Positions 1 to 8,541 of a stretch of DNA of 64,000 nt are shown here, piece after piece. Location: NCBI GenBank assembly GCA_000403335.2, contig KE159617.1:62001-126000 (forward strand), in the 5' to 3' direction. Positions within the stretch are counted from its first letter, which is position 1. Every line of letters starts with the position of its first letter. Below the pieces are notes generated by a model. That model saw nothing but the letters and a program-made list of their open reading frames with translations. It was not told the DNA's origin and searched no databases. A program made the translations under genes and the position numbers. The stretch is from Lachnospiraceae bacterium MD335 (GTDB lineage Bacteria > Bacillota > Clostridia > Lachnospirales > Lachnospiraceae).

Positions 1-557
1 TCAACGTGGAGCTTGCACCGTGCATTTCGGTGCATGGCGTGCTAGTCGATGTTTATGGCGAGGGTGTGCTGATTACGGGCGAGAGCGGCATCGGAAAGAG
101 CGAGGCGGCGTTGGAGCTGATTAAGCGCGGGCACAGACTTGTATCGGATGACGTGGTGGAAATCAGAAAGGTGAGTGATGATACGCTGGTCGGCTCGGCA
201 CCCGACATCACAAGGCATTTTATTGAGCTGCGCGGCATAGGTATAATAGATGTTAAGACGCTTTACGGTGTGCAGAGCGTAATGGATACCACAAATATCA
301 ACCTCGTGATACGTTTGGAGGACTGGGACAAAGAGAAAAATTACGACCGTCTCGGACTTGAGGAGAATTACACGGAATATCTTGGAAATAAGGTGGTCTG
401 CCATAATATTCCGATTAGACCGGGCAGAAATCTTGCAATTATCTGTGAGTCGGCAGCAGTCAACCACCGTCAGAAGAAAATGGGCTACAACGCGGCGCAG
501 GAGCTTTATCAGCGTGTGCAGAATTCGTTGTCAAAGCCAAGAGAAGACAATATGTAA
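1..557 (+). CDS. hprK: HPr kinase/phosphorylase, 5' end outside window
   Basis: This is the C-terminal catalytic part (about 184 residues) of the bifunctional HPr(Ser) kinase/phosphorylase, which sets the phosphorylation of HPr Ser46 and so controls carbon catabolite repression in Firmicutes. The in-frame reading enters from the left edge (first full codon at base 3), so the GTG at base 6 is not the start; the usual protein is about 310 residues. Visible motifs are the Walker A loop GESGIGKS and the family signature around [11 protein letters not shown], followed by the conserved C-terminal segment ending in the helix near AAQEL. It is followed after 26 bases by a glucokinase, so sensor and glycolytic gene are probably co-transcribed. 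The perfect cre site at 61559 shows that the downstream CcpA branch exists in the same genome. Confidence 0.95.
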   Translation, partial: NVELAPCISVHGVLVDVYGEGVLITGESGIGKSEAALELIKRGHRLVSDDVVEIRKVSDDTLVGSAPDITRHFIELRGIGIIDVKTLYGVQSVMDTTNINLVIRLEDWDKEKNYDRLGLEENYTEYLGNKVVCHNIPIRPGRNLAIICESAAVNHRQKKMGYNAAQELYQRVQNSLSKPREDNM

Positions 558-583
558 CATTGAATGTGGAGGATAAGAAACGA

Positions 584-1531
584 ATGAGCAAATATTGTTT
601 TGGAGTAGATTTAGGCGGAACAACTGTAAAAATCGGGCTTTTTACCCCCGAAGGAGAAGTTGTTGAAAAATGGGAAATTCCTACAAGAACGCAGGAGAAC
701 GGAAGTAAAATCCTTCCGGACATTGCGGACGCCATACTGGCAAAAATGCAGGAGCGCGGGATTGCAAGGGAGGCGGTAATCGGCGTGGGAATCGGCGTTC
801 CGGGACCGGTTGATGACGCCGGCGTGATTTACCGTGCAGTCAATCTCGGCTGGGGGGTATTTAACATCAACGAAACGCTTGGCGGTTTGCTCGGCATCGA
901 CGTAAAAGCAGGTAATGACGCGAATGTAGCGGCGCTTGGCGAGATGTGGTGCGGCGGCGGCAAGGGATATAAGGACATTGTGCTTGCGACGCTTGGAACG
1001 GGTATTGGCGGCGGAATTATTACAAATGGTAAGATTGTCACAGGTTCGAAGGGCGCGGGCGGTGAAATCGGGCATATTCATCTTGTGGATGATGAGCCGG
1101 ATGCTTGCGGCTGTGGAAATCATGGATGCTTTGAACAGTATGGTTCTGCGACCGGAATTGTGCGCCTTGCAAAGCGCAGACTTGCAGCTTCAGAAGAGGA
1201 CAGCGTTTTGCGTACCGCGCAGGCGGAAGGGACGCTTAGCGCAAAGGCAGTGTTTGACGCAGTAAAGGGCGGCGACAAGATTGCCTGCGAAATTGCCGAA
1301 GAATTTGGAAGCTATCTTGGAAAAGGGTTTGCGGCAATTGCGGCGGTTGTCAATCCGGAGGTGTTTGTGCTTGGCGGCGGTGTGTCGAAGGCAGGCGAAA
1401 TTTTATTCGGATACATTGCAAAGAATTATGAGAAGTACGCCTTCCACGCTTGCAGAAATGCTGTTTTCAAGCTTGCGACGCTTGGAAATGACGCAGGTAT
1501 TTACGGAGCGGCTAAACTTGTGTTGGGTTGA
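584..1531 (+). CDS. glk: ROK-family glucokinase
   Basis: ATP-dependent glucokinase of the ROK family, phosphorylating glucose in the cytoplasm. The ATP-binding loop GVDLGGTTVKIG is near the N-terminus, the substrate region GVGIGVPGPVD follows, and the ROK zinc motif CGCGNHGCFEQ lies near the middle of the roughly 315-residue protein, which is the usual length. The frame is open back to a TTG at 560, but the ATG at 584 is preferred: it has a GGAGG-like site (568-572) and puts the start just before the conserved N-terminal strand. It lies 26 bases after hprK. Activity on N-acetylhexosamines rather than glucose cannot be excluded from sequence alone. Confidence 0.9.
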   Translation: MSKYCFGVDLGGTTVKIGLFTPEGEVVEKWEIPTRTQENGSKILPDIADAILAKMQERGIAREAVIGVGIGVPGPVDDAGVIYRAVNLGWGVFNINETLGGLLGIDVKAGNDANVAALGEMWCGGGKGYKDIVLATLGTGIGGGIITNGKIVTGSKGAGGEIGHIHLVDDEPDACGCGNHGCFEQYGSATGIVRLAKRRLAASEEDSVLRTAQAEGTLSAKAVFDAVKGGDKIACEIAEEFGSYLGKGFAAIAAVVNPEVFVLGGGVSKAGEILFGYIAKNYEKYAFHACRNAVFKLATLGNDAGIYGAAKLVLG

Positions 1532-1579
1532 TTGATAAAAAAGTATCAAAAAGAATATGAATTAGCAGAGGTTATGTGA

Positions 1580-2494
1580 TTGAAAAAAGAGTTGGTCAAT
1601 GAATTGTCTTCCGTGATTAAAGGAGGGCGTGTTGCCGCAGAAGAACCGATGTCGGCGCATACAACGTTTCAGACGGGCGGAGCGGTTGAGGTGTTTGCCG
1701 AACCTGCCGATATGGATGAACTAAAGAAAACGTTAGGGCTGCTGAAAAGTAAAGGAGAGCACTTTTATTTAATCGGAAACGGAAGCAATCTTCTTGTAAG
1801 TGATAAGGGACTTCGAGGCGTGGCAATTCACCTTGCCAAGGGTTTTGGTGACATTTGCATCGAAGGAAATACGCTTATCTGCGGTGCATCGGCGACGCTT
1901 TCACAAATTGCGCGGGCGGCATTGGCGCATTCCCTGACGGGTTTTGAGTTTGCGGCGGGGATCCCTGGAAGCTTAGGCGGTGCGATTGTAATGAATGCGG
2001 GCGCATATGACGGCGAGATGAAGCAGGTTGTAAAGAGTGTGACGCTGATGAATTACGAAGGTGAAACGGTCAAAAAGAGCGCAGAGGAAATGCGGTTTTC
2101 CTATCGTCACAGTCTTTTGAAAGAAGAGCAGCTGATTGTGCTGGAAGCCGAGATTGTATTGCAGAAGGGCGATGCAGAAAAGATTAAGGAAAAAATGGAT
2201 GATTTGGCGGCAAGAAGACGAGAAAAACAGCCGTTGGAGTATCCGAGTGCAGGCTCGACTTTTAAGCGCCCGAAAGGGTATTTTGCGGCGAAGCTGATAC
2301 AGGATGCGGGACTTCGCGGCTTTTGTGTGGGCGATGCGCAGGTGTCTGAAAAACATTGCGGATTCGTGGTAAACAAAGGTTCTGCTTCGTCTGCCGATAT
2401 TTATGCGCTCATCAAAGAGGTTCAGAAACGGGTGAAAGCGAGTGCGGGCGTCGATATTGAGACGGAGGTAATCTGTTTGGGCGAATTTGACTGA
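1580..2494 (+). CDS. murB: UDP-N-acetylenolpyruvoylglucosamine reductase
   Basis: FAD-dependent MurB reduces UDP-GlcNAc-enolpyruvate to UDP-MurNAc, the second committed step of peptidoglycan precursor synthesis in the cytoplasm. Visible family motifs are the FAD-binding segment LIGNGSNLLVSDKG, the AGIPGSLGGAIVMNAGAYDGE loop and the GSTFKRP motif holding the proton-donor serine. The YFAAKLIQDAGLRG segment is typical of the type II enzymes of Firmicutes. Length, 304 residues, is normal. The start is TTG at 1580, supported by an AGAGG site at 1567-1571 with 8-base spacing; no better ATG exists before the conserved region. It sits between glk and rapZ, an arrangement common in Lachnospiraceae. 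Confidence 0.95.
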   Translation: MKKELVNELSSVIKGGRVAAEEPMSAHTTFQTGGAVEVFAEPADMDELKKTLGLLKSKGEHFYLIGNGSNLLVSDKGLRGVAIHLAKGFGDICIEGNTLICGASATLSQIARAALAHSLTGFEFAAGIPGSLGGAIVMNAGAYDGEMKQVVKSVTLMNYEGETVKKSAEEMRFSYRHSLLKEEQLIVLEAEIVLQKGDAEKIKEKMDDLAARRREKQPLEYPSAGSTFKRPKGYFAAKLIQDAGLRGFCVGDAQVSEKHCGFVVNKGSASSADIYALIKEVQKRVKASAGVDIETEVICLGEFD

Positions 2495-2553
2495 TATTGT
2501 TATTGGTTTGTCAATATTACGATTGGGAGAAGGAAAGGCAGGTTTGGTGTCAG

Positions 2554-3408
2554 ATGAGGTTTGTGATTGTTACGGGAATGAGCGGAGGCGGAAAATCAAC
2601 GGCGATGAAAATGCTGGAAGACGCGGGATTTTACTGTGCCGATAATATGCCTGTACCTTTGATAGAAAAATTTATGGAGCTGCTCGCAATGCCGGATAAC
2701 GGTATCCAAAAGGTGGCATTGGGGCTTGATGTGCGGGCAGACCAGTCCTTTGAGGATATTACGAGGCTGATTACTAGGCTGCGCCAAACCTACACATTTG
2801 AGATTCTGTTCCTTGAAGCGTCAGATAACGTGCTGTTAAAGCGGTACAAGGAAACGCGCCGCATTCATCCGCTTTCGGTTGACGGAGACTTGATGAGCGG
2901 CATCCGGCGTGAACGGGCGCTTTTGGAAAGTATCCGGGCGGTGGCGGAGTATGTGATTGATACGACAAACCTGCTGACGAGGGAGTTAAAAACGGAGCTT
3001 GACAGGATTTTCGTGAGCAATCAGGCATACAACAGCCTTATGGTAAACGTAATGTCATTCGGTTTTAAACACGGCATACCGCAGGATGCAGACCTTGTAT
3101 TTGATGTGCGTTTTTTGCCCAATCCTTTTTATATTGACGATCTGAAACTCAAGACGGGGCTTGATAAAGAAGTTCAGGATTATGTGATGGGGTATCCTGA
3201 GGCACATGTGTTTATAGATAAGCTTACCGATATGATTGAATTCCTTATTCCAAACTATATTAAGGAGGGAAAATATCAACTTGTGATTGCCATAGGCTGT
3301 ACGGGAGGGCAGCACCGAAGCGTGACGCTCGCAGGCGAGCTGTACAACAGGCTCAAGGACAAGGGAGATTACGGACTTACGCTGCGCCATCGCGATACAC
3401 ATGGTTAA
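2554..3408 (+). CDS. rapZ: RapZ/YvcJ-family P-loop nucleotide-binding protein
   Basis: Member of the RapZ (YvcJ) family. In E. coli RapZ is an RNase adaptor tuning GlmS through small RNAs; in Firmicutes YvcJ is a GTP/ATP-hydrolysing protein whose role is less settled. The N-terminal Walker A loop GMSGGGKST and the C-terminal signature GCTGGQHRSV are both intact, giving about 284 residues, the family length. The frame is open back to 2497, but the ATG at 2554 places the start directly before the conserved RFVIVTGMSGGGK strand. It lies 12 bases before whiA; in many Firmicutes yvcK sits between these two genes and it is absent here. Confidence 0.92.
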   Translation: MRFVIVTGMSGGGKSTAMKMLEDAGFYCADNMPVPLIEKFMELLAMPDNGIQKVALGLDVRADQSFEDITRLITRLRQTYTFEILFLEASDNVLLKRYKETRRIHPLSVDGDLMSGIRRERALLESIRAVAEYVIDTTNLLTRELKTELDRIFVSNQAYNSLMVNVMSFGFKHGIPQDADLVFDVRFLPNPFYIDDLKLKTGLDKEVQDYVMGYPEAHVFIDKLTDMIEFLIPNYIKEGKYQLVIAIGCTGGQHRSVTLAGELYNRLKDKGDYGLTLRHRDTHG

Positions 3409-3420
3409 ACGGGAGGAGCT

Positions 3421-4041
3421 ATGTCATTTTCAGGAGAGATTAAAAGGGAGCTTGAGAAAAAGACGTTTGTCCCAAATTCCAAGCGGGCATTTCTGCGGGA
3501 CGCGTTTTTGGAAACAGGCTCTATGAGCAATCCCGAAAAAGGGTATCACTTAGAGTTTGTCTGTGAGGATGAAGCACATGCGGCAAAGCTTATTGAAACA
3601 ATGCAGGCGTTTGAGATTGCAGCGAAGAGAGTGCAAAGAAAACGTTATACCGTTGTGTATATCAAGGAAAGTGAAGATATTGTGCGGCTGTTAAATGTGA
3701 TGGGGGCGCATAATTGTCTGATGAATTTGGAAAATCTGCGCATATTAAAGGATATGCGCAATTCGATTAACCGCAGGGTCAATTGCGAAACGGCGAATAT
3801 TTCAAAGACAGTCAGTGCGGCGAACAAACAGATTGAGGACATTCAATATATCAAGGAGCATTACGGATTTGACGATTTGAGCGAGAATTTACGCGAAATG
3901 GCAAGGATAAGACTCGAATATCCGGACGCTACGCTCAAGGAGCTTGGGGAATATCTCGTGCCTCCTGTGGGAAAATCCGGAGTAAACCACCGGCTCAGAA
4001 AGCTCAGCGAATTGGCAGACAGTATAAAAGGTAAGGGATAA
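3421..4041 (+). CDS. whiA: WhiA-type DNA-binding regulator, N-terminally shortened
   Basis: WhiA proteins combine a two-lobed LAGLIDADG-like fold with a C-terminal helix-turn-helix and act in division and sporulation-linked regulation. This copy has only 206 residues against about 315 in the family. It keeps the first dozen residues (MSFSGEIKRELEKK) and then jumps to what is normally the second lobe (CRRAFLRGAFL-like, here SKRAFLRDAFLETGSMSNPEKGYH), so about 100 residues are missing in frame. The NCETANISKT motif and the C-terminal VGKSGVNHRLRKL helix-turn-helix are intact. The start ATG has a GGAGG site just upstream (about 3412-3416), and the junction shows no frameshift or stop. The next gene starts 2 bases downstream. 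Confidence 0.88.
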   Translation: MSFSGEIKRELEKKTFVPNSKRAFLRDAFLETGSMSNPEKGYHLEFVCEDEAHAAKLIETMQAFEIAAKRVQRKRYTVVYIKESEDIVRLLNVMGAHNCLMNLENLRILKDMRNSINRRVNCETANISKTVSAANKQIEDIQYIKEHYGFDDLSENLREMARIRLEYPDATLKELGEYLVPPVGKSGVNHRLRKLSELADSIKGKG

Positions 4042-4043
4042 GA

Positions 4044-4958
4044 ATGAGTAAGAAAGCATTGTTTATATTAAATCCCCACTCAGGAAAGGGATTGATTAAA
4101 AATCATCTTTTGGAGATAACGGACATTCTTGTGAAGGCTGATTACGAGGTTACGGTATATCCGACACAGAGCCGCGGTGATGCGGAGCGCGTGATGCGGG
4201 AGCGTGACAAGGATTATGAATTGGTTGTGTGCAGCGGCGGTGACGGTACGCTGGATGAGATTGTGACCGGTATGATACAGTCAGGATTTAAGACGACAAT
4301 CGGATATATTCCGGCAGGAAGCACCAACGATTTTGCGAGGAGTCTGAAAATTCCGGGTACGATGAAAAAGGCAGCGGAGGTGATTGTAGCAGGCAATGTA
4401 TTCGCGTGTGATGTCGGGCGCTTTAACAGGGATGTGTTTGTTTATATTGCGGCGTTTGGACTGTTTACGGAAGTTTCCTACGGAACGCCGCAGGAAATGA
4501 AGAACATGCTGGGGCATATGGCGTACATTTTGGAGGGCGTTAAGCAGCTTGCAAACATTAAATCCTATGCGTTAAAAGTGACATATGTGTCAGAAAACGG
4601 CGAGGAAAAGGTAATTGAGGGCGATTTTATTTATGGAATGGTAACAAACTCACATTCGATAGGCGGCTTTAAGAGCATTGCCGGAAACGTGTTTAAGGGT
4701 GGAATTGATTTAAATGACGGATTATTCGAGGTCACCTTGATAAAGGTTCCCAAAAATCCCATGGAGCTCAATTCTATATTGGCTTCCCTTGCAATTGCGG
4801 ATATTGATACGGAATATATGTATAATTTTAAGTCCGGAAAGATTGTGTTTGAGTCGGAGGATGCGGTGGCATGGACGCTTGACGGAGAGTACGGCGGGAA
4901 GCATACCAAAGTGGAGCTTATCAATGATAAGGAAGCGATGGATATTATTGTGCGCTGA
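4044..4958 (+). CDS. Diacylglycerol kinase-family lipid kinase (DagK/YegS-like)
   Basis: Soluble lipid kinase of the DAGK catalytic family, which phosphorylates diacylglycerol or related lipids and recycles them into phosphatidic acid at the membrane. The nucleotide-binding GGDGT motif lies near residue 63, the GSTNDFA motif near residue 93, and the C-terminal beta-sandwich region is complete. Length, 304 residues, is usual. It starts 2 bases after the whiA stop and shares its ribosome site with the end of whiA, so it is translationally coupled. A long perfect inverted repeat at 5065-5117 ends this plus-strand group. The exact lipid substrate cannot be told from sequence. Confidence 0.85.
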   Translation: MSKKALFILNPHSGKGLIKNHLLEITDILVKADYEVTVYPTQSRGDAERVMRERDKDYELVVCSGGDGTLDEIVTGMIQSGFKTTIGYIPAGSTNDFARSLKIPGTMKKAAEVIVAGNVFACDVGRFNRDVFVYIAAFGLFTEVSYGTPQEMKNMLGHMAYILEGVKQLANIKSYALKVTYVSENGEEKVIEGDFIYGMVTNSHSIGGFKSIAGNVFKGGIDLNDGLFEVTLIKVPKNPMELNSILASLAIADIDTEYMYNFKSGKIVFESEDAVAWTLDGEYGGKHTKVELINDKEAMDIIVR

Positions 4959-5064
4959 TTTTACAGCTTTAAAACCACATCGACAAAAAATTTCTGTTCA
5001 TTGTCGGATGTATGTGCAGAACCGCCGTATTTTCCGCGATATTTCAGTCTGTGTTAGTAGCCGC

Positions 5065-5117
5065 TATATATAAAATATGGATGAAACCATAAAAGTTTCA
5101 TCCATATTTTATATATA
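5065..5117. terminator. Bidirectional terminator between convergent operons
   Basis: A perfect 23-bp inverted repeat (5065-5087 and 5095-5117) with a 7-base loop lies between the lipid kinase (+) and the ABC permease (-). Both arms end in A/T-rich tracts, so it can terminate transcription from either side. Confidence 0.8.
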
Positions 5118-5149
5118 AGCTGCATTGCGGCAGACCCTTACGAAAAGCG

Positions 5150-6007
5150 CTATTCCAAATTCAGCCGTTTCGTCATCATATGCAGATTGATAATATGCAT
5201 AATAATAGAAACCGCCACCGCCCAAAGCAGCGAAATAATCATCGTCGGTGAAATAATCTCAAACATCGGAATGGTCTCCGAAAGCGCTTCCGCCCGAATC
5301 ATGCGCGAATACGTCGGCAGCATAGCCAGGTACGAAATAAACTGCTGCACACTAATTACCGCAAAATAAGCAATAATTGCGCCGATAATGCGGTGCTTTG
5401 TATAAAGCTGTCCAAGCGACACGCACCCAAGCACCGTCATAATCGCCGAAATGCAGGCAACTATCATAAAAACAGTGTAAAATGTAACAAACGCGCCAAA
5501 CGAAATCCCGTATTCCTCCCTGAAACCATCAGACAGTTCCGCGAAAAGCTCGCCAATATGCTGGTCTAAATAAACGCCTTCATAAGCCGAAAGATTACAG
5601 ATATGCGTATAAATTGCGCCAATAATAATCAGCAGCGTTGCAGCAATGCCCAAAAGCATAAGCAGATAACACAAAACAGAGGTAATCGTCTTAGCAGCAA
5701 GAAGCGTTTTTGTCTCCACGGGAAGCGTATGTGTCAGATACCCCTGGTCGGTATAAGTCGTTTTGTAAAACCGTATCGCGATAATCAGCATTGTCCCAAC
5801 GGAACAGCCGATAATTCCAAAATAGTATAGCATAATGGAAAGGATCAGCGACAACACGGAAAGCCCTGAAGCAACGCTGTCATACTTGGGATTTATCGTA
5901 AAAATCAAGATACAGGTCAGCAGCGTCGCAATGCCCAAAATCCCAAGCATAATCAAAAGCGGAAAACGAAGCCCTCTCCATTCGTATTTCATCAATTTTC
6001 CTAACAT
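5150..6007 (-). CDS. ABC-2 type transporter permease
   Basis: Integral membrane protein of about 285 residues with roughly six hydrophobic segments, the first starting soon after the cytoplasmic N-terminus (MKYEWRGLRFP), followed by LLTCILIF, IIGCSVGTMLI, ITSVLCYLLMLLGIA and others. It is the membrane subunit partner of the ATPase whose last codons it overlaps (7 bases). The set with a YtrA-like GntR regulator resembles the Bacillus ytr operon, which responds to cell-wall antibiotics. The substrate is unknown; role in envelope stress is inferred only from the operon type. Confidence 0.75.
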   Translation of the reverse strand: MLGKLMKYEWRGLRFPLLIMLGILGIATLLTCILIFTINPKYDSVASGLSVLSLILSIMLYYFGIIGCSVGTMLIIAIRFYKTTYTDQGYLTHTLPVETKTLLAAKTITSVLCYLLMLLGIAATLLIIIGAIYTHICNLSAYEGVYLDQHIGELFAELSDGFREEYGISFGAFVTFYTVFMIVACISAIMTVLGCVSLGQLYTKHRIIGAIIAYFAVISVQQFISYLAMLPTYSRMIRAEALSETIPMFEIISPTMIISLLWAVAVSIIMHIINLHMMTKRLNLE

Positions 6008-6729
6008 GCATACACCTCCCTAAAATAAGCGTCCACAGATTTATTCTGCTGACTTCTGATAGCATCCACTGAGGTGTAAAGCATCAGGGAACCGTTTTTC
6101 ATAAAGATAACATCGTCGAGCACGTTCTCTATATCGGAAATCAGGTGTGTGGATAAAATAATGGTCGAGTTCGGATTGTAATTTGTAATAATCGTGCGCA
6201 GGATATAATCCCTCGCCGCAGGGTCCACGCCTGCAATCGGCTCATCAAGAATATAAAGCTCGGCTTCGCGGCTCATCACAAGGATTAACTGCACCTTCTC
6301 CTTTGTGCCCTTTGAAAGCGTCTTAAGCCTTGCCTCCGGACTGATGCCTAGTGACTCCAGCATGGAATATGCCTTTTCCTTTGAAAAATCCGCATAAAAA
6401 TCGGCAAAATAATCAATCATTTGGCGCACCTTCATACCGTTTTCAAGATAAGTACGCTCCGGCAGGTATGAAATCACACGCTTGCTCTCCGCCCCCGGAA
6501 ACATTCCGTTAATGTATACTGCCCCGCTCGTCGGTGCAAGCAGTCCGTTAATCATCTTGATTAAAGTTGTCTTACCGCACCCGTTCGGTCCAAGCAGTCC
6601 GATAATCCGCCCCCGCGGAATAGTCAGGTTCATATGAAACACCGACATATAATTTCCCATATTGGGATAACGTTTGCATAAATCGTTAATCTGCAAAAGC
6701 GGTGCTGCGGTTGTATATTGTTCGTTCAT
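6001..6729 (-). CDS. ABC transporter ATP-binding protein (YtrB-like)
   Basis: Cytoplasmic ATPase subunit of about 242 residues. Walker A is GPNGCGKTT, the Q-loop follows, the signature is the degenerate LSKGTKEKVQ (serine-lysine-glycine instead of LSGGQ), and Walker B is LYILDEP, followed by D-loop and the switch histidine in LSTHLI. The LSKG form is common in this export-type subfamily. The frame is open to 6747, but the ATG at 6729 has a GAGGGGG site with good spacing. It lies between the GntR regulator and the permease and overlaps the latter by 7 bases. Confidence 0.85.
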   Translation of the reverse strand: MNEQYTTAAPLLQINDLCKRYPNMGNYMSVFHMNLTIPRGRIIGLLGPNGCGKTTLIKMINGLLAPTSGAVYINGMFPGAESKRVISYLPERTYLENGMKVRQMIDYFADFYADFSKEKAYSMLESLGISPEARLKTLSKGTKEKVQLILVMSREAELYILDEPIAGVDPAARDYILRTIITNYNPNSTIILSTHLISDIENVLDDVIFMKNGSLMLYTSVDAIRSQQNKSVDAYFREVYAC

Positions 6730-6743
6730 TGAAATTCCCCCTC

Positions 6744-7130
6744 TCAATTGGAAACAGTTGTATTGTCTGTCTGACTTGTATGGTTGTTAATCAGTGAAAT
6801 AATTTCGCTGTCAGAAAAACCAAGCTGGCGCATATTGACAAAGAAGCTGTCGACCTGCGTAACTGCCATGTTATGTTTTACAGTCTCAATCATTTGCGTG
6901 TCCTGTGTTACCACGCGTCCCATATTGCGCTGTGTTATGACAAGTCCGCTGCGTTCCAGCTCCGTAAAGGCGCGCTGCATGGTGTTGGGGTTGACGTTTG
7001 CCTCCGCTGCCAAATCCCGGACACTAGGAAGCCATTCTCCCGGTCTGTATATTCCGCAAACAATCCGTACCTGAAGCTTCTCGAGTATCTGTGTATAGAT
7101 TGGGCGGTCAGAATTTAATTCCCATGCCAT
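6744..7130 (-). CDS. GntR-family repressor, YtrA subfamily
   Basis: A 128-residue regulator with an N-terminal winged helix-turn-helix (residues about 10-75, including LPSVRDLAAEANVNPNTMQRAFTEL) and a short helical C-terminal tail. This size and architecture are those of the YtrA subfamily, whose members repress an ABC transporter operon in which they are the first gene; the effector domain of larger GntR proteins is absent. The ribosome site GGGAGGA lies at about 7140-7147. The two ABC subunits follow directly. An operator of YtrA form at 7155-7179 covers the likely promoter, so autorepression is probable. Confidence 0.88.
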   Translation of the reverse strand: MAWELNSDRPIYTQILEKLQVRIVCGIYRPGEWLPSVRDLAAEANVNPNTMQRAFTELERSGLVITQRNMGRVVTQDTQMIETVKHNMAVTQVDSFFVNMRQLGFSDSEIISLINNHTSQTDNTTVSN

Positions 7131-7154
7131 ATATCCGTTTTCCTCCCTGTCAAA

Positions 7155-7179
7155 AGTGTATCAGTTATCCTAGTACACT
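7155..7179 (-). promoter_or_regulatory. YtrA-type operator overlapping the GntR-ABC promoter
   Basis: AGTGTA (7155-7160), 13 bases, TACACT (7174-7179). This is the AGTGTA-N13-TACACT arrangement I recall for the B. subtilis YtrA regulon. It lies just upstream of the YtrA-like gene and overlaps the predicted -10 region on the minus strand. Confidence 0.7.
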
Positions 7180-7186
7180 AATACAA
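7158..7186 (-). promoter_or_regulatory. Candidate sigma-A promoter of the GntR-ABC operon
   Basis: On the minus strand TTGTAT (7181-7186) and TGATAC (7158-7163) are separated by 17 bases, upstream of the ribosome site at about 7140. Its overlap with the YtrA-type operator supports repression by promoter occlusion. Confidence 0.45.
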
Positions 7187-7515
7187 TAATACATATGACA
7201 AAGGATGTCAACATTAAATAAAGAAAAATAAAATATTCATGAAAAATGTATTAATTTTTTGTATAGAATAGCAATTAGAATAAGAAGAAAAACAAAAAAT
7301 GCATAATTAGTATGCATACTTTTTCAAAAAGCTGTATGAATATACAAAAATTGTCAGTTTAAGAAGTGCGTGCAATATTGACAAATTTTTTTGAGTAGTC
7401 TAATATAAATAAGAATATCGTCTTTTTTTGCACGATATTTTCATTTTCATGTTGCATTGTATCCAAAATATGCAAGAGAAAATGGGCAAAAACATAAGAA
7501 TAGGAGTGAGAACAG
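7187..7515 (+). other. AT-rich intergenic leader region of the opp operon
   Basis: No gene is seen in these 329 bases between the divergent GntR and opp operons. It holds the opp promoter at 7378-7406 and, near the expected transcription start, a weak 8-bp stem (7414-7421 with 7432-7439, loop of 10) in the leader. Confidence 0.5.
7378..7406 (+). promoter_or_regulatory. Sigma-A promoter of the opp operon
   Basis: TTGACA at 7378-7383, exactly 17 bases, TAATAT at 7401-7406, about 110 bases before oppB. Near-consensus boxes and spacing make this one of the strongest promoter predictions in the window. Confidence 0.75.
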
Positions 7516-8427
7516 ATGTTAAGATACATCGTCAAACGAGTCATTCTCGCAGTTGCTACAGTGTTTATTATTGCTGCGATTACGTTCTTTACCATGAATG
7601 CAATCCCTGGCGGACCGTTCGCTTCGGAGAAAGCGCCGAGTGAGGCGGTTAAGAAGGTTTTGGAGGCGCGTTATAACCTTGATAAGCCAGTCGGAGAGCA
7701 GTTCATTATCTATATCAAGAATTTCCTTCACGGAGATTTAGGCGTTTCTTTAAAGACCGGAAGAAGCATTTCCACGGTAATCGGTGAGTCCTTTCCCATT
7801 TCTGCGAAGCTCGGCGGAATGGCGGCGGTAACGGCAGCGATTGTCGGCTTAATCTTAGGCAGTATTGCGGCGCTGAAAAGAAACACATTCATAGACCGTT
7901 TCATTGTGTTTATCACCACGCTTTTTACCGCAGTTCCAAGCTTTGTGCTTGCGACGCTGCTGTTATATGTTTTCTGTATCATATTAAAATGGTCGCCCGT
8001 GTTTGATCCGGACAGGACGCATTATGTCCTTCCCGTAATTGCGCTTGCGCTTTATCCGATGGCATATATTACGCGTCTGACAAAGACAAGCATGCTTGAC
8101 GCGCTTGGTCAGGACTACGTCCGCACGGCGAATGCAAAGGGCGTGGCAGGCTGGAAGGTCATTTTCAAGCATGCGCTCAGAAATGCGGTGATTCCGGTCA
8201 TTACTTACTTTGGACCGATGCTTGCGTACATATTGACAGGCAGTCTTGTGGTTGAGAATATTTTCACAATCGGCGGACTTGGAACAAAATTTGTTTCAAG
8301 CATAACAAACCGTGATTATACAATGATTATGGGAACGACGATGTTCCTTGCGATTATCATGGTGACGATGAATTTGATTACGGATATTGTTTACAGTATT
8401 GTTGATCCGAGAATTAAGCTGGACTAA
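7516..8427 (+). CDS. oppB: Oligopeptide ABC transporter permease OppB
   Basis: First membrane subunit of a peptide importer, 303 residues. The N-terminal LRYIVKRVILAV segment is the typical OppB/DppB first transmembrane helix. A periplasm-type loop with the GDLGVSLKTGRSI motif and the cytoplasmic EAA-type loop (around DYVRTANAKGVAGWKVIFKHALRNA) that contacts the ATPase are present, as is the usual ending VDPRIKLD. It starts with a GGAGTG ribosome site. It heads the operon oppB-oppC-oppD-oppF-oppA, with all five components in order. Confidence 0.93.
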   Translation: MLRYIVKRVILAVATVFIIAAITFFTMNAIPGGPFASEKAPSEAVKKVLEARYNLDKPVGEQFIIYIKNFLHGDLGVSLKTGRSISTVIGESFPISAKLGGMAAVTAAIVGLILGSIAALKRNTFIDRFIVFITTLFTAVPSFVLATLLLYVFCIILKWSPVFDPDRTHYVLPVIALALYPMAYITRLTKTSMLDALGQDYVRTANAKGVAGWKVIFKHALRNAVIPVITYFGPMLAYILTGSLVVENIFTIGGLGTKFVSSITNRDYTMIMGTTMFLAIIMVTMNLITDIVYSIVDPRIKLD

Positions 8428-8446
8428 AAAACATTAATAAACACTA

Positions 8447-8484
8447 AGGCTGTAAATCGAATAAATTCGAGTTAGACGCAGCCT
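8447..8484. other. Nested hairpin between oppB and oppC
   Basis: An outer AGGCTG/CAGCCT stem (8447-8452 with 8479-8484) encloses a TCGAA/TTCGA hairpin (8457-8461 with 8466-8470). There is no T-tract, so it is more likely an RNA processing or stability element than a terminator. Confidence 0.4.
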
Positions 8485-8541
8485 AAGAGCTTCTAAAGGT
8501 TTATGCTTATTGGTTCGCGTGAAAGGAGTAAGTTTGTAGAA

